The notes: generated from the letters alone by a model not told the origin. A DNA stretch of 64,000 nt from Pseudomonas canadensis (GCF_000503215.1 NZ_AYTD01000011.1:124001-188000); one strand, 5' to 3'. Positions 27,772-36,948 are shown, counted from the stretch's first letter. Translations and numbers: made by a program.

Positions 27772-27816
27772 CCGACTACCCGGATCGAATCGTTTTTGCC
27801 CCGTATCCGTTTGCCC
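27767..27816. promoter_or_regulatory. Repeated TTTTGCC elements, candidate AraC-type activator site
   Basis: Three direct copies stand in the divergent control region: TTTTGCC (27767-27773), CGTTTTTGCCCC (27791-27802) and CGTTTGCCC (27808-27816). Their last GCC triplets start at 27771, 27798 and 27813. Direct repeats next to a siderophore promoter are what a PchR/YbtA-type AraC regulator binds, and such a regulator is encoded at 37.1 kb. Binding is inferred only. Confidence 0.3.
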
Positions 27817-27967
27817 AGTGCCGATTGCACGGGCGCAGTTGCGGGACATGGCGCCGATACGCCGCGCGATGCGGTTGGAAAATGACTTGAATCGGGTAGA
27901 GCCCGGCCCACGGCCTTGACTACCGTCGCTCGCCGCCCTCTTGCAGGGCCTCTTCATGGAGTTGCGG

Positions 27968-28852
27968 ATGTCTGTCGATTCGGGTTTACAAGTGCGCGGC
28001 CTGCGCAAGCGCTACAACAATGGCGTCGAAGCGCTGCGCGGCGTGGACCTGAGTGTTGGCCCCGGGATGTATGGCTTGCTCGGTCCCAACGGCGCCGGCA
28101 AGAGCAGCCTGATGCGCACCCTGGCGACCCTGCAGCTGCCGGACGCCGGCAGCATTCACCTGGACGGCGTGGACGTTCTACGCGGCCCCGACCATCTGCG
28201 TCGCCGCCTGGGTTACCTGCCGCAGCAACTGGGCGCGTACCCCGGCGTGAGTGCGCGGGATTTGCTCGACCGGTTCGCCTGGCTCAAGGGCCGTACCGAT
28301 AACCGCCAGCGCCGCGAGGAAATCGAGGCCCTGCTGGATAAGGTCAACTTGCAGCAGGCGGCCCACCGTGCGTTGGCGACCTATTCGGGCGGCATGTTGC
28401 GCCGGTTCGGTATCGCCATGGCACTGGTGGGCTCGCCGCGCTTAGTGATCGTCGATGAGCCCACGGCGGGCCTCGACCCGGCCGAACGCAACCGTTTTCA
28501 TCGAGTGCTGGCGGATGTCGCCGCCGAATCCATCGTGCTGCTCTCGACCCATATCGTCGAAGACGTCGAGAACCTGTGCAGCCGCCTGGCGGTGTTGGCC
28601 GGCGGGCAGATTATTGTCGAAGGTCGCCCGGCCGACTTGCTCGCTGCCGAACAGGGCCGCTTGTGGGAAGCGCCGTTCAGCCGTGGTGAATCGTTGCCCG
28701 AAGCATTGCATGTGGCCGCCAGCCCGCAAGGCAGTCGCGTGATCGTGCACGGCGAGCGTCCGGCAGACTCGCGTTTCAGCCCCCACGCGCCGCGCCTGGA
28801 GGATATCTATTACCTGGCGCTGGCCCAGGCCGGCGAGGCGGTGGACGCATGA
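27968..28852 (+). CDS. ABC transporter ATP-binding protein (ABC-2 exporter type)
   Basis: The product is 294 aa. Walker A is GLLGPNGAGKSS, the Q-loop region GYLPQQLGAYPG, the signature YSGGMLRRFGIAMAL, and Walker B LVIVDEPTAGLDP, followed by the switch His in LLSTHIVEDV. The ATG at 27968 was chosen because GGAG lies six bases ahead; earlier in-frame starts lack this. It is transcribed divergently from the NRPS operon and overlaps the 1017-aa permease gene by 4 nt, so the two form one exporter. Its position in the metallophore locus suggests export of the product or a related job, but no substrate can be read. Confidence 0.88.
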   Translation: MSVDSGLQVRGLRKRYNNGVEALRGVDLSVGPGMYGLLGPNGAGKSSLMRTLATLQLPDAGSIHLDGVDVLRGPDHLRRRLGYLPQQLGAYPGVSARDLLDRFAWLKGRTDNRQRREEIEALLDKVNLQQAAHRALATYSGGMLRRFGIAMALVGSPRLVIVDEPTAGLDPAERNRFHRVLADVAAESIVLLSTHIVEDVENLCSRLAVLAGGQIIVEGRPADLLAAEQGRLWEAPFSRGESLPEALHVAASPQGSRVIVHGERPADSRFSPHAPRLEDIYYLALAQAGEAVDA

Positions 28853-31800
28853 ATACCTTCGCCTTGCTGGTGCGTGAAGCCTGGGTGGAAGTCCGCGCCG
28901 GGCTGCGCAGTGGCATTCCCTTGTTGGTGTTTCTTGGCCTCACCGGCTACCTGCTGATGTCCCTGACGAATGCCGACTATGTGCAGAAAATGGGCGCCAG
29001 CGACATCGCCCGCAATGCACCCAGCCTGATTTACTTGATGTCGTGCGGTTGCATGTTCTTCCTGTTTTTTGCCTGGGCCTGGGTGTTTGCGCAGCCGGCC
29101 CTGCGCGACCGCAAGGCGCAGTTGGAAGAGGTGCTGCTGGCCTTGCCGCTGTCGCTGCCGGCGCTACTGTGGGGGCGTTTTATCGGCGCGGCGCTGGTGG
29201 GTGGGTTGCTCGCCAGTGCGTTGATTGTTGGCTTTCTGGTCAGCCCGGTATTGGGCTGGCTCGGTTGGGTACCAGCGGCGAGTATCGGTGCGCCGGTGTG
29301 GTCGGCGTTGGCCTTTGCCTGGGTTGCCTTGTTGTTGCCGGTGAGTACGGGGATCGGTGCGTTGTATTACCTGCTGGCGTTGCGCAGCCGTGGCCTGGCT
29401 GCGCCCTTTGCCCTGGCGACGGTATTGATGCTGCTGTGGATGTTTGCGGTGGTCGTACTCAAGGGCGGGCATATCAACCCGCTGTTGGCGGCCAGCCTGG
29501 ACCCGTCGCTATTTACCTTTGCCCAGGCCCAGGTCGAAACCTGGAGCGCCGCGCAGAAGTCGCAGTCGCTGCTGGCGCTGACGCCAGGGTTCTGGCTCAA
29601 CCGCGCATTGTGGTGTGTGTTGCCGCTGCTGGTGCTGGCCGTGGTGTTGGCGCGCACCACGCGCCAGGGCCTGATGGGCCGGCGCAGCGGTGCGGTGCTG
29701 GCGGAACCGCCGATGCTGCGCAGCCGTGACGTGCAATTGCCGGGTCCGTTGACGGCCAGTCGTTGGACGCACGCGTTGTGGCATGAAGCGCGCTGGCAGG
29801 TACGCCAGTTGTTTGCACGGCGGATCTGGTGGGTGGCGCTCGGCTTGCTGCTGGTGATGGGCGTGCTCAGTGGTTTTGTCCACGGCGTGTGGCATGCGCG
29901 CGGGCCGATGGTGCCACGGGCGGATCTGACCCTGCCGCTGTTGTCGAGCGCGTTGTTCCTGGTGATCGCCTTTATTATCGCGGCGCTGGTGGGCTTGGTG
30001 TGTCGGCGTGATGACGTCGAAGGCCTCGGGGCGATGTTGCAGGCGACCCCCGCACCGACCTGGCTGCGATTGTTCGGCCGTACGGCCTGTGTGTTGTTGG
30101 CGACCCTGACCTTGGCGCTGGTGCCAGGCATTGCCAGCCTGCTGATCAGCGCCATCGCTGCGCCCGATAGCATGGCGCCGGGCTTTGTACTGGTCTACCA
30201 AGCGCTGGTGTTCGCGCCGCCGCTGCTGGAACTGGCCGCGCTGACGGTGCTGGTGCACGCGTTGATTCGCCGCTCGGGGCTCGCGTACGCCACGTCGATG
30301 CTGCTGACGTTTTTCCTGGTGCTCAACCACGAATTGGGGCTGGTCAGCTACCCCGCCTATGCGATAGGGATACCGGCGCATGTGGCGTTGTCGCAACTCG
30401 CCGGCTGGGCGCTCTGGTTACCGTATCTCGGCACCCTGGCAGGCTGGAAACTTGCAGGTTGCGCGGTGATGGTCGGCGTGGCGGCACTGGTGTTGCCTCG
30501 CGGTCCCGAGCGCCGCCGTTTCGCTGACGTGCGCCAGCCGTTGCCGCTCGCCGTGTTGGCCCTGGGCGCCTTGAGTCTGCTGGGCAGTGGCGTGGCTTTG
30601 CACCATCACCTGGTGGAGCAGGGCGACTACCAATCGGTGGCCGAGGAGCGTGTTGAACGCGCCGCCTGGGAACAGCGCTGGCTGCCGGGCGCAACGGCTT
30701 GGCAGGTGGCGGGTGGGCGCGTGCAGCTGCGCGTGGATTCTGCTGCGCGTCAGGTTGAGGGCCAGTGGACGCTGGACGCCGTGGTGGCCAGCCAACTGGA
30801 TGCCGAGTTGCCGCCAGGCTTGCAGGTGACGGCAGTCAGCGTGATGGGGCAACCGGTCACGTTCGAACAGGCGACCGAGCACCTGCGCGTGCCCCTGGCA
30901 CCTTGTGCGACGAACGCCTGCACTGTGGCATTGAACTGGACGGTCAGCGCCAACGGCTGGCCGTCGGAAGGCGAAGCGTTCTGGTTGGGGCCGCAGGGTG
31001 TGTGGCTGCAAGCGCGCCGCGTTATGCCGCGCCTGGGGCTGGACAGTGAGCGGCTACTGCGTGCGCCGGTGCAACGCAGCGAGGTCGGTTTGGCGGCCGA
31101 CGTGCCTACCTTGGCGGCAGGTTCCGCCGTCGCCGTGGAGGCCATCGCGCCGGCGGGCGACTGGCAATGGCAAGTTGAGATTGATGGACAGGACTTCAAC
31201 GGTCACAGCGCGGCGCCCTTGGATTTTGCCTACAGCTTGCAGGCAAAGGCGGATGCCAGTCGCCAGCAAACGGCTGTTGAAGTGCGCGAAGACCTGGACC
31301 TGATGAGCGCCTGTGTGGCGCGACGCCTGGGCAGTCGCCCGGTGGTGGAGGGCGTGAGCCAGTGGCCGACCGGCATGGGCGACAGCCGCTTGAGCCACGG
31401 TCAGCTGTTGCTCGCCCAATCGCCGGATTGGGACGTGGCCGCGACCGGCGTCGGGCGTTCGGCACGCCGTGCGCATATTGCCGAGTTGCTTGCCCGCCGG
31501 GTGTTGATTGACGCCAGCGACCTGCGCCAAGTGCCGGGTTACCTGTGGTTGAGCCAGGGCGTGGCGGGCGCGATCGGCTTGCTGTGTGTGGCGGATGTAG
31601 ACGGTCCTGAGGCGCGCGCGGCACTGGTGAAACTCATGGCCGATGACCTGACCCGCGCGCTGGGCAATGACGGCGAACCCGTCGGCACCCTGGCTGATGC
31701 CCGCGAGCAGGGTTGGGCCGCCACTTATGCAGCGCTGGCGAGCCTGGCATGGACCACCGAACAAAACCCCGAACAACTGACGGCAATGACCGCCGCCATC

Positions 31801-31902
31801 CGAAACGGCCAGGGATGGCCGGCTGCGATCCAGCCCTTGTTGGGCGCGCCTGATCCTCACGCGATTGCCGCTGCGCTTGAGCGCTGGGGCCCTGCGCAAT
31901 GA
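28849..31902 (+). CDS. ABC-2-type permease fused to a degenerate M1-peptidase-like domain
   Basis: The product is 1017 aa. The first ~570 residues hold two blocks of membrane helices (for example GIPLLVFLGLTGYLLMSL and WWVALGLLLVMGVLSGFV), like other ABC-2 permeases fused to an aminopeptidase-M1-like tail. The remaining ~440 residues are extracytoplasmic-looking beta-rich sequence, then a helical end. Where such proteins usually carry HEXXH and WLSEG, this one reads RRAHIAELLARR and LWLSQGVAGAI, so the zinc-peptidase residues are missing and catalysis is unlikely. It partners with the ATPase encoded just upstream. A TonB-dependent receptor gene follows after 33 bp, suggesting one transcript of exporter plus receptor. 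Confidence 0.8.
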   Translation: MNTFALLVREAWVEVRAGLRSGIPLLVFLGLTGYLLMSLTNADYVQKMGASDIARNAPSLIYLMSCGCMFFLFFAWAWVFAQPALRDRKAQLEEVLLALPLSLPALLWGRFIGAALVGGLLASALIVGFLVSPVLGWLGWVPAASIGAPVWSALAFAWVALLLPVSTGIGALYYLLALRSRGLAAPFALATVLMLLWMFAVVVLKGGHINPLLAASLDPSLFTFAQAQVETWSAAQKSQSLLALTPGFWLNRALWCVLPLLVLAVVLARTTRQGLMGRRSGAVLAEPPMLRSRDVQLPGPLTASRWTHALWHEARWQVRQLFARRIWWVALGLLLVMGVLSGFVHGVWHARGPMVPRADLTLPLLSSALFLVIAFIIAALVGLVCRRDDVEGLGAMLQATPAPTWLRLFGRTACVLLATLTLALVPGIASLLISAIAAPDSMAPGFVLVYQALVFAPPLLELAALTVLVHALIRRSGLAYATSMLLTFFLVLNHELGLVSYPAYAIGIPAHVALSQLAGWALWLPYLGTLAGWKLAGCAVMVGVAALVLPRGPERRRFADVRQPLPLAVLALGALSLLGSGVALHHHLVEQGDYQSVAEERVERAAWEQRWLPGATAWQVAGGRVQLRVDSAARQVEGQWTLDAVVASQLDAELPPGLQVTAVSVMGQPVTFEQATEHLRVPLAPCATNACTVALNWTVSANGWPSEGEAFWLGPQGVWLQARRVMPRLGLDSERLLRAPVQRSEVGLAADVPTLAAGSAVAVEAIAPAGDWQWQVEIDGQDFNGHSAAPLDFAYSLQAKADASRQQTAVEVREDLDLMSACVARRLGSRPVVEGVSQWPTGMGDSRLSHGQLLLAQSPDWDVAATGVGRSARRAHIAELLARRVLIDASDLRQVPGYLWLSQGVAGAIGLLCVADVDGPEARAALVKLMADDLTRALGNDGEPVGTLADAREQGWAATYAALASLAWTTEQNPEQLTAMTAAIRNGQGWPAAIQPLLGAPDPHAIAAALERWGPAQ

Positions 31903-31935
31903 ATTCGAACCATCCCTGCCTTTTGGAGCTTTGTC

Positions 31936-34083
31936 ATGTCATCTGCACTGTTTATCCAGCCGCTGCGCCGTCCCCTCGGCTGGCGGGCCAACGTCTTGAC
32001 CCAGGCCATGGCGCTGGGCTTGTCCAGCCAGATGTGCACGGCCTATGCCGCTGACTATCAGCCGCAGGCCTCCGCGGAGGCCATCGAACTGGCACCGCTG
32101 ACGGTCAGCGCGCGCTTGAGTCAGGAGAGTGCCAAGGACATCCCCTTTGGCCTTTCGGTAATCGATGGGAAAACCCTCGAGACCCGGCGCCTGCGCACCC
32201 TGGAAGATGCGCTGCGCACCACGCCGGGGGTGGACGTGAACTCCTGGGGCGGCGCCAATGACGCCAATGTGCGTATTCGTGCTGTCGGCTCACTGAACCA
32301 GATGAGCATGGATGACGGTTCGGTGGTGTTGAATGTGGACGGCGTGCCGATGTCAGTGCGCAATGCCGCGCTGGCGACGCTCGACGTGCAGCAGGTGGAG
32401 GTGCTCAAGGGCCCGCAGGGCACCTTGCTGGGGCGCAACAGCGAGGCGGGCGCGATCAACGTCACCACCCGCAAACCGACGCGCGAGCTGGAGGGGTATG
32501 TGCGCGGCGAAGTGGGCAACCAAGGCCAGTTCATGACGGAAGGCGCCGTGGGCGGGCCGTTGACCGACTCGCTGGCCGGGCGTATCGCGGTGCGTCGCAG
32601 CGGCTTTGATAACTGGGTCGATGACCAACAGGACGGCGACCCGCTGACCAAACCCCGTGACTTGGCCCTGCGCGGCAGCCTGCTGTGGGACAACGACCAG
32701 GGCACCACCGGCCTTTTGACCGCCGAGCGCCAGCGCGCCGAGCACTATGCGGGCCTGGAACTGCTGCGTCCGTTTGGCAATCGCCCGAGCCTGGACTACA
32801 CGCCAGGTACCTTTGATGGCAACCAGAAGACCAACGAGCGTTACTCCTTCGAACTCAACCACGACCTGGCGCAGTCGCGCATCACCTCGATCAGCGCCTA
32901 CACCAGCACCGACTTCAATGCCGTCAAAGGCTACGATCGCAACATCACGCGGGCGTTGTACGGTTCCCCGTTCGAATACTTGATCGAAGACTCGGCCCAT
33001 GAGCGGGTATGGAGCCAGGACCTGCGCCTGGGATCACTGGCGGATGCCGATGTGTTTTGGGTGACGGGTCTCAACCTGTCGCGCTCCGAACGCAGTTTCG
33101 ATTCCAACAACTTCACCAATGGCGCGCAACAGTTGCGCGACTTCAGCACCAACAGCTACGCGGCCTATGGCGAGGTGACGTACCCGATTGCCGAAGACTG
33201 GAAACTCACCACCGGCCTGCGCCACACCTGGGACCGCAAGACCTATGGTGCCGATTATTCCAGTGGCGGCGCGCAGATCAGCGACAGCCGGCGTTTGCAG
33301 GACAACTACAGCACCGGACGCATGGCGCTGAGCTACGCGCTGACGCCGCAGACCAACGTGTACGCGGTGCTGTCACGGGGCTATAAGTCGGCGGGGTTCA
33401 ACGACTACGCCACGTCGATCAAGGACAGCGAGCCCTACAAGGCCGCCAAGGTGAATTCCGCCGAACTGGGCTTCAAACATGAAAGTGCCGGGGGCGACCT
33501 GAGCCTGGAAGGGGCGTTGTTCATCACGCGCGTGCAGGACGACCACCTGCTGGGCTACGACTTCAACACCCTGGCGGTCAGCGCAGTGAACGCCGACACC
33601 CGCAGCAAGGGCGCCGAGTTGTCGACCACCTGGCACGTCACCGATGAACTGACCTTGGGCAGTGCCGTGAGCTACACCAATGCGGTGGTGACGTCGGATG
33701 CGCCGGGTGTGTCCGGCGGTGACGTGGCGGCGGGCAGTCGCGTGCCGGATGTGCCGCTGTGGAGCGGCAACTTCAGCGTCGCCTGGCAAAAGAACCTGGG
33801 GGCCTTGCTCGGGTTGCCGGCGCCGCGCCTGAACACCTTGCTCAATTACCGCGTACAGAAAAACCGTCCGGCCGACCCGCAGAACCACTACGACCTCAAG
33901 GGCTACGCCAAGCTGGACCTGCACCTGGGCCTGGAGAGTGGCGGCTCAGAGATTTACCTGTGGGGCGACAACCTGCTGGATGCACGCTACGACCTGTACG
34001 GCTCGTACTCCACCGACCAGGTACTGACCGGCATGCCGGGACGCGGGCGTTCGGCAGGCGTGGGGTATAGCTACCAGTTCTGA
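31936..34083 (+). CDS. TonB-dependent receptor 1 of the metallophore locus
   Basis: The product is 715 aa. The signal region ends near TAYAADYQ, followed by a TonB-box-like LAPLTVSAR. The plug has VIDGKTLETRRLRTLEDALR, VRIRAVGS, and VEVLKGPQGTLLGRNSEAGAIN. The C-terminus is GRGRSAGVGYSYQF, a beta-signal ending in Phe. A TTGGAG Shine-Dalgarno lies ahead of the ATG. It is clearly paralogous to the receptor encoded at 34.8-36.9 kb (shared PTRELEGYVRGEVG, LTPQTNVY, GYKS-GFNDYA segments). It belongs to the FyuA-like group by plug sequence, so uptake of the ferri- or metallo-complex of the local NRPS product is the natural inference. It is likely co-transcribed with the ABC exporter. Confidence 0.9.
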   Translation: MSSALFIQPLRRPLGWRANVLTQAMALGLSSQMCTAYAADYQPQASAEAIELAPLTVSARLSQESAKDIPFGLSVIDGKTLETRRLRTLEDALRTTPGVDVNSWGGANDANVRIRAVGSLNQMSMDDGSVVLNVDGVPMSVRNAALATLDVQQVEVLKGPQGTLLGRNSEAGAINVTTRKPTRELEGYVRGEVGNQGQFMTEGAVGGPLTDSLAGRIAVRRSGFDNWVDDQQDGDPLTKPRDLALRGSLLWDNDQGTTGLLTAERQRAEHYAGLELLRPFGNRPSLDYTPGTFDGNQKTNERYSFELNHDLAQSRITSISAYTSTDFNAVKGYDRNITRALYGSPFEYLIEDSAHERVWSQDLRLGSLADADVFWVTGLNLSRSERSFDSNNFTNGAQQLRDFSTNSYAAYGEVTYPIAEDWKLTTGLRHTWDRKTYGADYSSGGAQISDSRRLQDNYSTGRMALSYALTPQTNVYAVLSRGYKSAGFNDYATSIKDSEPYKAAKVNSAELGFKHESAGGDLSLEGALFITRVQDDHLLGYDFNTLAVSAVNADTRSKGAELSTTWHVTDELTLGSAVSYTNAVVTSDAPGVSGGDVAAGSRVPDVPLWSGNFSVAWQKNLGALLGLPAPRLNTLLNYRVQKNRPADPQNHYDLKGYAKLDLHLGLESGGSEIYLWGDNLLDARYDLYGSYSTDQVLTGMPGRGRSAGVGYSYQF

Positions 34084-34089
34084 CCGACC

Positions 34090-34170
34090 TGTAGGAGCGA
34101 ACTTGCTCGCGAAGAGCGCCCAGGCATCGAGATATATCAGGTTGTCCGGCTAGCAAGCTCGCGCCTACAG
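34090..34170. repeat. REP/REPIN element, diverged
   Basis: Left arm GTAGGAGCGAACTTGCTCGC and right arm TAGCAAGCTCGCGCCTACAG form an imperfect inverted pair around about 40 nt. This is the Pseudomonas REPIN layout. Its right edge includes the stop codon of the RAYT gene. It also separates the first receptor gene from the RAYT and may act as its terminator. Confidence 0.85.
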
Positions 34171-34623
34171 CCAGATCGCATCCCACAATGGGTACTGACC
34201 GATGTGCTCGACTAGGCCAGCGCGCAAAGGATTGGCGATGATATAGCGGGCCATGGCTTTCATGTCGTCTTCGCGACGCAATGCCCGATCAAAGTAGCCC
34301 TTCTGCCAAAGCGCTCCATGGAAGCCCTTCACGGCATTGATCGTTCGTGCACTTCGCGATTTGGTTATTCGCATCAACCTCGGCAAATCACCGTTGTGCA
34401 ACTCCACCAGCCAGTGAAAATGATCCGGCATGATGACCCAGGCCAGTGAAGTTGCCTCGCCGTCTACTTGGGCTCGCCTGAATTCGCTGACCAGTAGCCG
34501 ACCGATGCGCGAATCCTGAAAGATTCGTTGTCGTTGGTGGGTAACAGCGGTAAGCAGGTAAATACGGCCAGTTTTGGAGTAGCGTCCTAAGCGCAGGCGA
34601 TGTGCGTTTTGCTGGGTGGACAT
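34165..34623 (-). CDS. REP-associated tyrosine transposase (RAYT)
   Basis: The product is 152 aa from the ATG at 34623 (MSTQQNAHRLRLGRYS). It has the Y1-transposase (IS200/IS605-related) marks: the HUH motif in VIMPDHFHWLVEL, and the catalytic Tyr context MARYIIANPLRAGLVEHI. RAYTs are domesticated single-copy transposases thought to mobilise or maintain REP sequences. REPINs flank the gene on both sides (34090-34170 and 34714-34815), with the classical arrangement. A longer in-frame start 15 codons upstream is possible but adds a non-family acidic stretch. The island sits exactly between the two receptor genes. Confidence 0.92.
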   Translation of the reverse strand: MSTQQNAHRLRLGRYSKTGRIYLLTAVTHQRQRIFQDSRIGRLLVSEFRRAQVDGEATSLAWVIMPDHFHWLVELHNGDLPRLMRITKSRSARTINAVKGFHGALWQKGYFDRALRREDDMKAMARYIIANPLRAGLVEHIGQYPLWDAIWL

Positions 34624-34713
34624 TCCTTCGTCCTCTTCTGTGGATGGAAGAGAAACGGTAGGAGCCATCAGCGTCTATTGCCGTTTAACAGTAGTACCAG
34701 ATATGTCCCGACC

Positions 34714-34815
34714 CTGTAGGAGCGAGCTTGCTCGCGAAGAGCGTCAACGATGACGCACGCATCCAGAACAAATGCGGTGCCTGAGCGTTCTTCGCGAGCA
34801 AGCTCGCTCCTACAG
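34714..34815. repeat. REPIN element, well conserved
   Basis: The element is an inverted pair: CTGTAGGAGCGAGCTTGCTC on the left, GAGCAAGCTCGCTCCTACAG on the right, exact complements over the outer 20 nt, with CGCGAAGA/TCTTCGCG-like inner extension. It lies between the RAYT start and the 3' end of receptor 2. Confidence 0.93.
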
Positions 34816-34827
34816 TGAGGGGTGGGG

Positions 34828-36948
34828 TCAGAACTGATAGGTGTAGCCTACGCCCAAGGTACGGCGGCGTGCCGGTGCACCGTAGGCCACCGCGTCACTG
34901 TAGAAACCGTAGGTGTCGTAAGTCTGGTTCAGCAGGTTGTCGGCGAAGGCATAGACTTCGCCGTATTTGCTTTCCAGGCCCGCGCGCAGGTCGAGTTTCT
35001 CGTAGTTGTCCAAGTTGAAGTGGTTTTGCGGGTCGGCTGCGCGCTCGCCCACCAAGTGATAGTTCAGGCTGGTGTTGAGGGTGGTTTCACCGAGGCTGGC
35101 GAAGGTGCCCAGCGGGTGTTTCCAGCTGGCGTTGACGTTGCCGCTCCAGCGCGGAACATCCGGGGTGCGGTTGCCGGCAGCGACGTCACCGGCCTGGATG
35201 CCTTGCACGCCGCTGGTGATCTTGGCATCCAGGTAGGTGGCGCTGGCGGCCAGGGTCAGGCCGTAATCGAAGCGCCAGCTGCCTTCCAATTCGGCACCAC
35301 GGGTGCGGGTGTCGGCGTTGAAGGCATTGGTGGCGAAGGTTGCTGCGTCGTAGCCGAGCAGGTGATCGTCGTGCACACGGGTAAAGAACAGCGCACCGTT
35401 GAGGCTGCCGCGACGGTCTTCGGTTTCACTCTTGAAGCCCAGCTCCACGGCTTTGCTGACAGCGGCCTTGTAGGGTTCGCTGTCGGTGACCTGTGAGGCA
35501 TAGTCATTGAAACCACCGGATTTATAGCCCCGCGCGAGTTGCACGTAGACGTTGGTTTGCGGCGTGAGGGCGTAGCTCAGGGCGACGCGGCCGGTGCCAT
35601 AGTCGTCGGTCAGCTTGCGGGAGTCTTGCACCGCACTGCTGCCGGAGAAGTACTGACCGTCGTAGGTCTTGCGGTCCCAGGAGTGGCGATAGCCGGTGGT
35701 GAGTTTCAGGCGCTCGGTGAGGGGGAAGGTGACTTCGCCGTAGCCGGCGTAGGTGGTGGTGGTGAAGTCACGGTATTTGGCGCCGGAGGCGCCGTAGGTG
35801 TTGCGTGGCGTGTCGTAGCTGCGCTCGTTGCGGCTGGCGGCGAGGCCTGCCACCCAGAACACGTCGGAGTCGGGCAGCGAGCTCAGGTGCAGGTCCTGGC
35901 TCCAGCTGCGCTCGAAGGATCTGTCCACCACCCAGAATTCGCCAGGGGTTCCGTACAGGGCGCCCATGAGTTTGCTGTCGTAGGCGATCAAGCCTTCGAA
36001 GTCGGCGGTGGACGTGGCGGTGGTGGAGGTCAGGCGACTGTTGGCGAAGTCGTGATCGACCTTGAGCGTATAGCGCTCGGTGGTCTTGTAGTTGTCGTCG
36101 AACAGGCCTGGCGTCAGGTTCAGGCTGGGGTCGCTGCCGTAAGGGCGCAACACCAGCGAGTTCGTGGCGCGCTCGGTTTTCTGGCGTTCGGCGCTGACCA
36201 ACACATGGGTGTCATCGTTAAGGTCCCAGAGCAGGCTGCCTCGGTAGGCTTCGTTACGCGGCTTGGTGATGGAGTGGTTAGTCTGGTCGTTGTCGATCCA
36301 GCTGTCATAGCCGGCACGACGCACAGCCAGGCGACCGCTGAGGCTGTCGCTGATCGGCCCGCCGATGGCGCCTTCGGTGAGGAACTGGCCTTCCTGGCCG
36401 ACTTCGCCACGCACATAACCCTCAAGTTCGCGGGTAGGTTGGCGCGTGGTGATATTCACCGCGCCCGCCTGGCCAATCGCACCGGACAACGTGCCCTGAG
36501 GCCCCTTGAGCACTTCAATGCGCTCGACGTCGAGGGTGCCGAAACCGAGGCTGCGCGACGACACTGGAACGCCATCGATATTGAACGCCACTGAGCTGTC
36601 ATCCATCGACATCTGGTAGAGCGAGCCGACGCCACGGATCAGCACGTTGAAGTCATTCGGGCCTCCGGAGGAGTTGACGCTCACGCCGGACGTGTTGCGC
36701 AGCGCGCTTTCCAGTGTGTCGAGGCGCTGGGTGCGCAGTTGCTCGCCGCTGATCACGCTGAGGCTGATTGGGACTTCTTTCGGGTCTTCCTGCTCCATGC
36801 GCGCAGTCACCGTCGAGGCCGGCAGTTGCACGGGCTCGGCGGTGGCGGCGAGCGCGGAATTGGCAAGTGTGAAGCTCATGGCTATTGTTATAGTATTACG
36901 TTTATAGCAAGATTGGCGGGTAGCCGTCGTGTTGCATCGTGCAGACAT
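34828..36948 (-). CDS. TonB-dependent receptor 2 of the metallophore locus
   Basis: The product is 706 aa. The first ~35 residues carry several Arg/Lys and then a short hydrophobic run ending SALAATAEP, a plausible signal peptide. The ATG at 36948 has AAGG seven bases ahead; the next in-frame ATG (36879) would leave too short a leader. The plug shows VISGEQLRTQRLDTLESALR, VLIRGVGSLYQMSMDDSS, IEVLKGPQGTLSGAIGQAGAVNI, and the C-terminus is RRRTLGVGYTYQF. It is paralogous to receptor 1, so either two forms of the complex or two related metallophores are taken up. It is divergent from the AraC regulator, with a Fur-like box between them. Confidence 0.9.
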   Translation of the reverse strand: MSARCNTTATRQSCYKRNTITIAMSFTLANSALAATAEPVQLPASTVTARMEQEDPKEVPISLSVISGEQLRTQRLDTLESALRNTSGVSVNSSGGPNDFNVLIRGVGSLYQMSMDDSSVAFNIDGVPVSSRSLGFGTLDVERIEVLKGPQGTLSGAIGQAGAVNITTRQPTRELEGYVRGEVGQEGQFLTEGAIGGPISDSLSGRLAVRRAGYDSWIDNDQTNHSITKPRNEAYRGSLLWDLNDDTHVLVSAERQKTERATNSLVLRPYGSDPSLNLTPGLFDDNYKTTERYTLKVDHDFANSRLTSTTATSTADFEGLIAYDSKLMGALYGTPGEFWVVDRSFERSWSQDLHLSSLPDSDVFWVAGLAASRNERSYDTPRNTYGASGAKYRDFTTTTYAGYGEVTFPLTERLKLTTGYRHSWDRKTYDGQYFSGSSAVQDSRKLTDDYGTGRVALSYALTPQTNVYVQLARGYKSGGFNDYASQVTDSEPYKAAVSKAVELGFKSETEDRRGSLNGALFFTRVHDDHLLGYDAATFATNAFNADTRTRGAELEGSWRFDYGLTLAASATYLDAKITSGVQGIQAGDVAAGNRTPDVPRWSGNVNASWKHPLGTFASLGETTLNTSLNYHLVGERAADPQNHFNLDNYEKLDLRAGLESKYGEVYAFADNLLNQTYDTYGFYSDAVAYGAPARRRTLGVGYTYQF
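36885..36901. promoter_or_regulatory. Zur-box-like sequence inside the start of receptor 2
   Basis: TTGTTATAGTATTACGT resembles the gammaproteobacterial Zur half-site pair (ATGTTATANTATAACAT). It lies within codons 16-22 of the receptor if translation starts at 36948. The codons there are unusually AT-rich for this genome, including two ATA. It may be an operator close to the start or simply an AT-rich signal-peptide stretch. Confidence 0.25.

Noticed and set aside
36877..36879. ATG at 36879 as start of receptor 2
   Set aside because: It would leave an 11-residue leader without positive charge; the ATG at 36948 gives a better signal peptide and has AAGG at a proper distance. Kept in mind only because it would place the Zur-like motif upstream.
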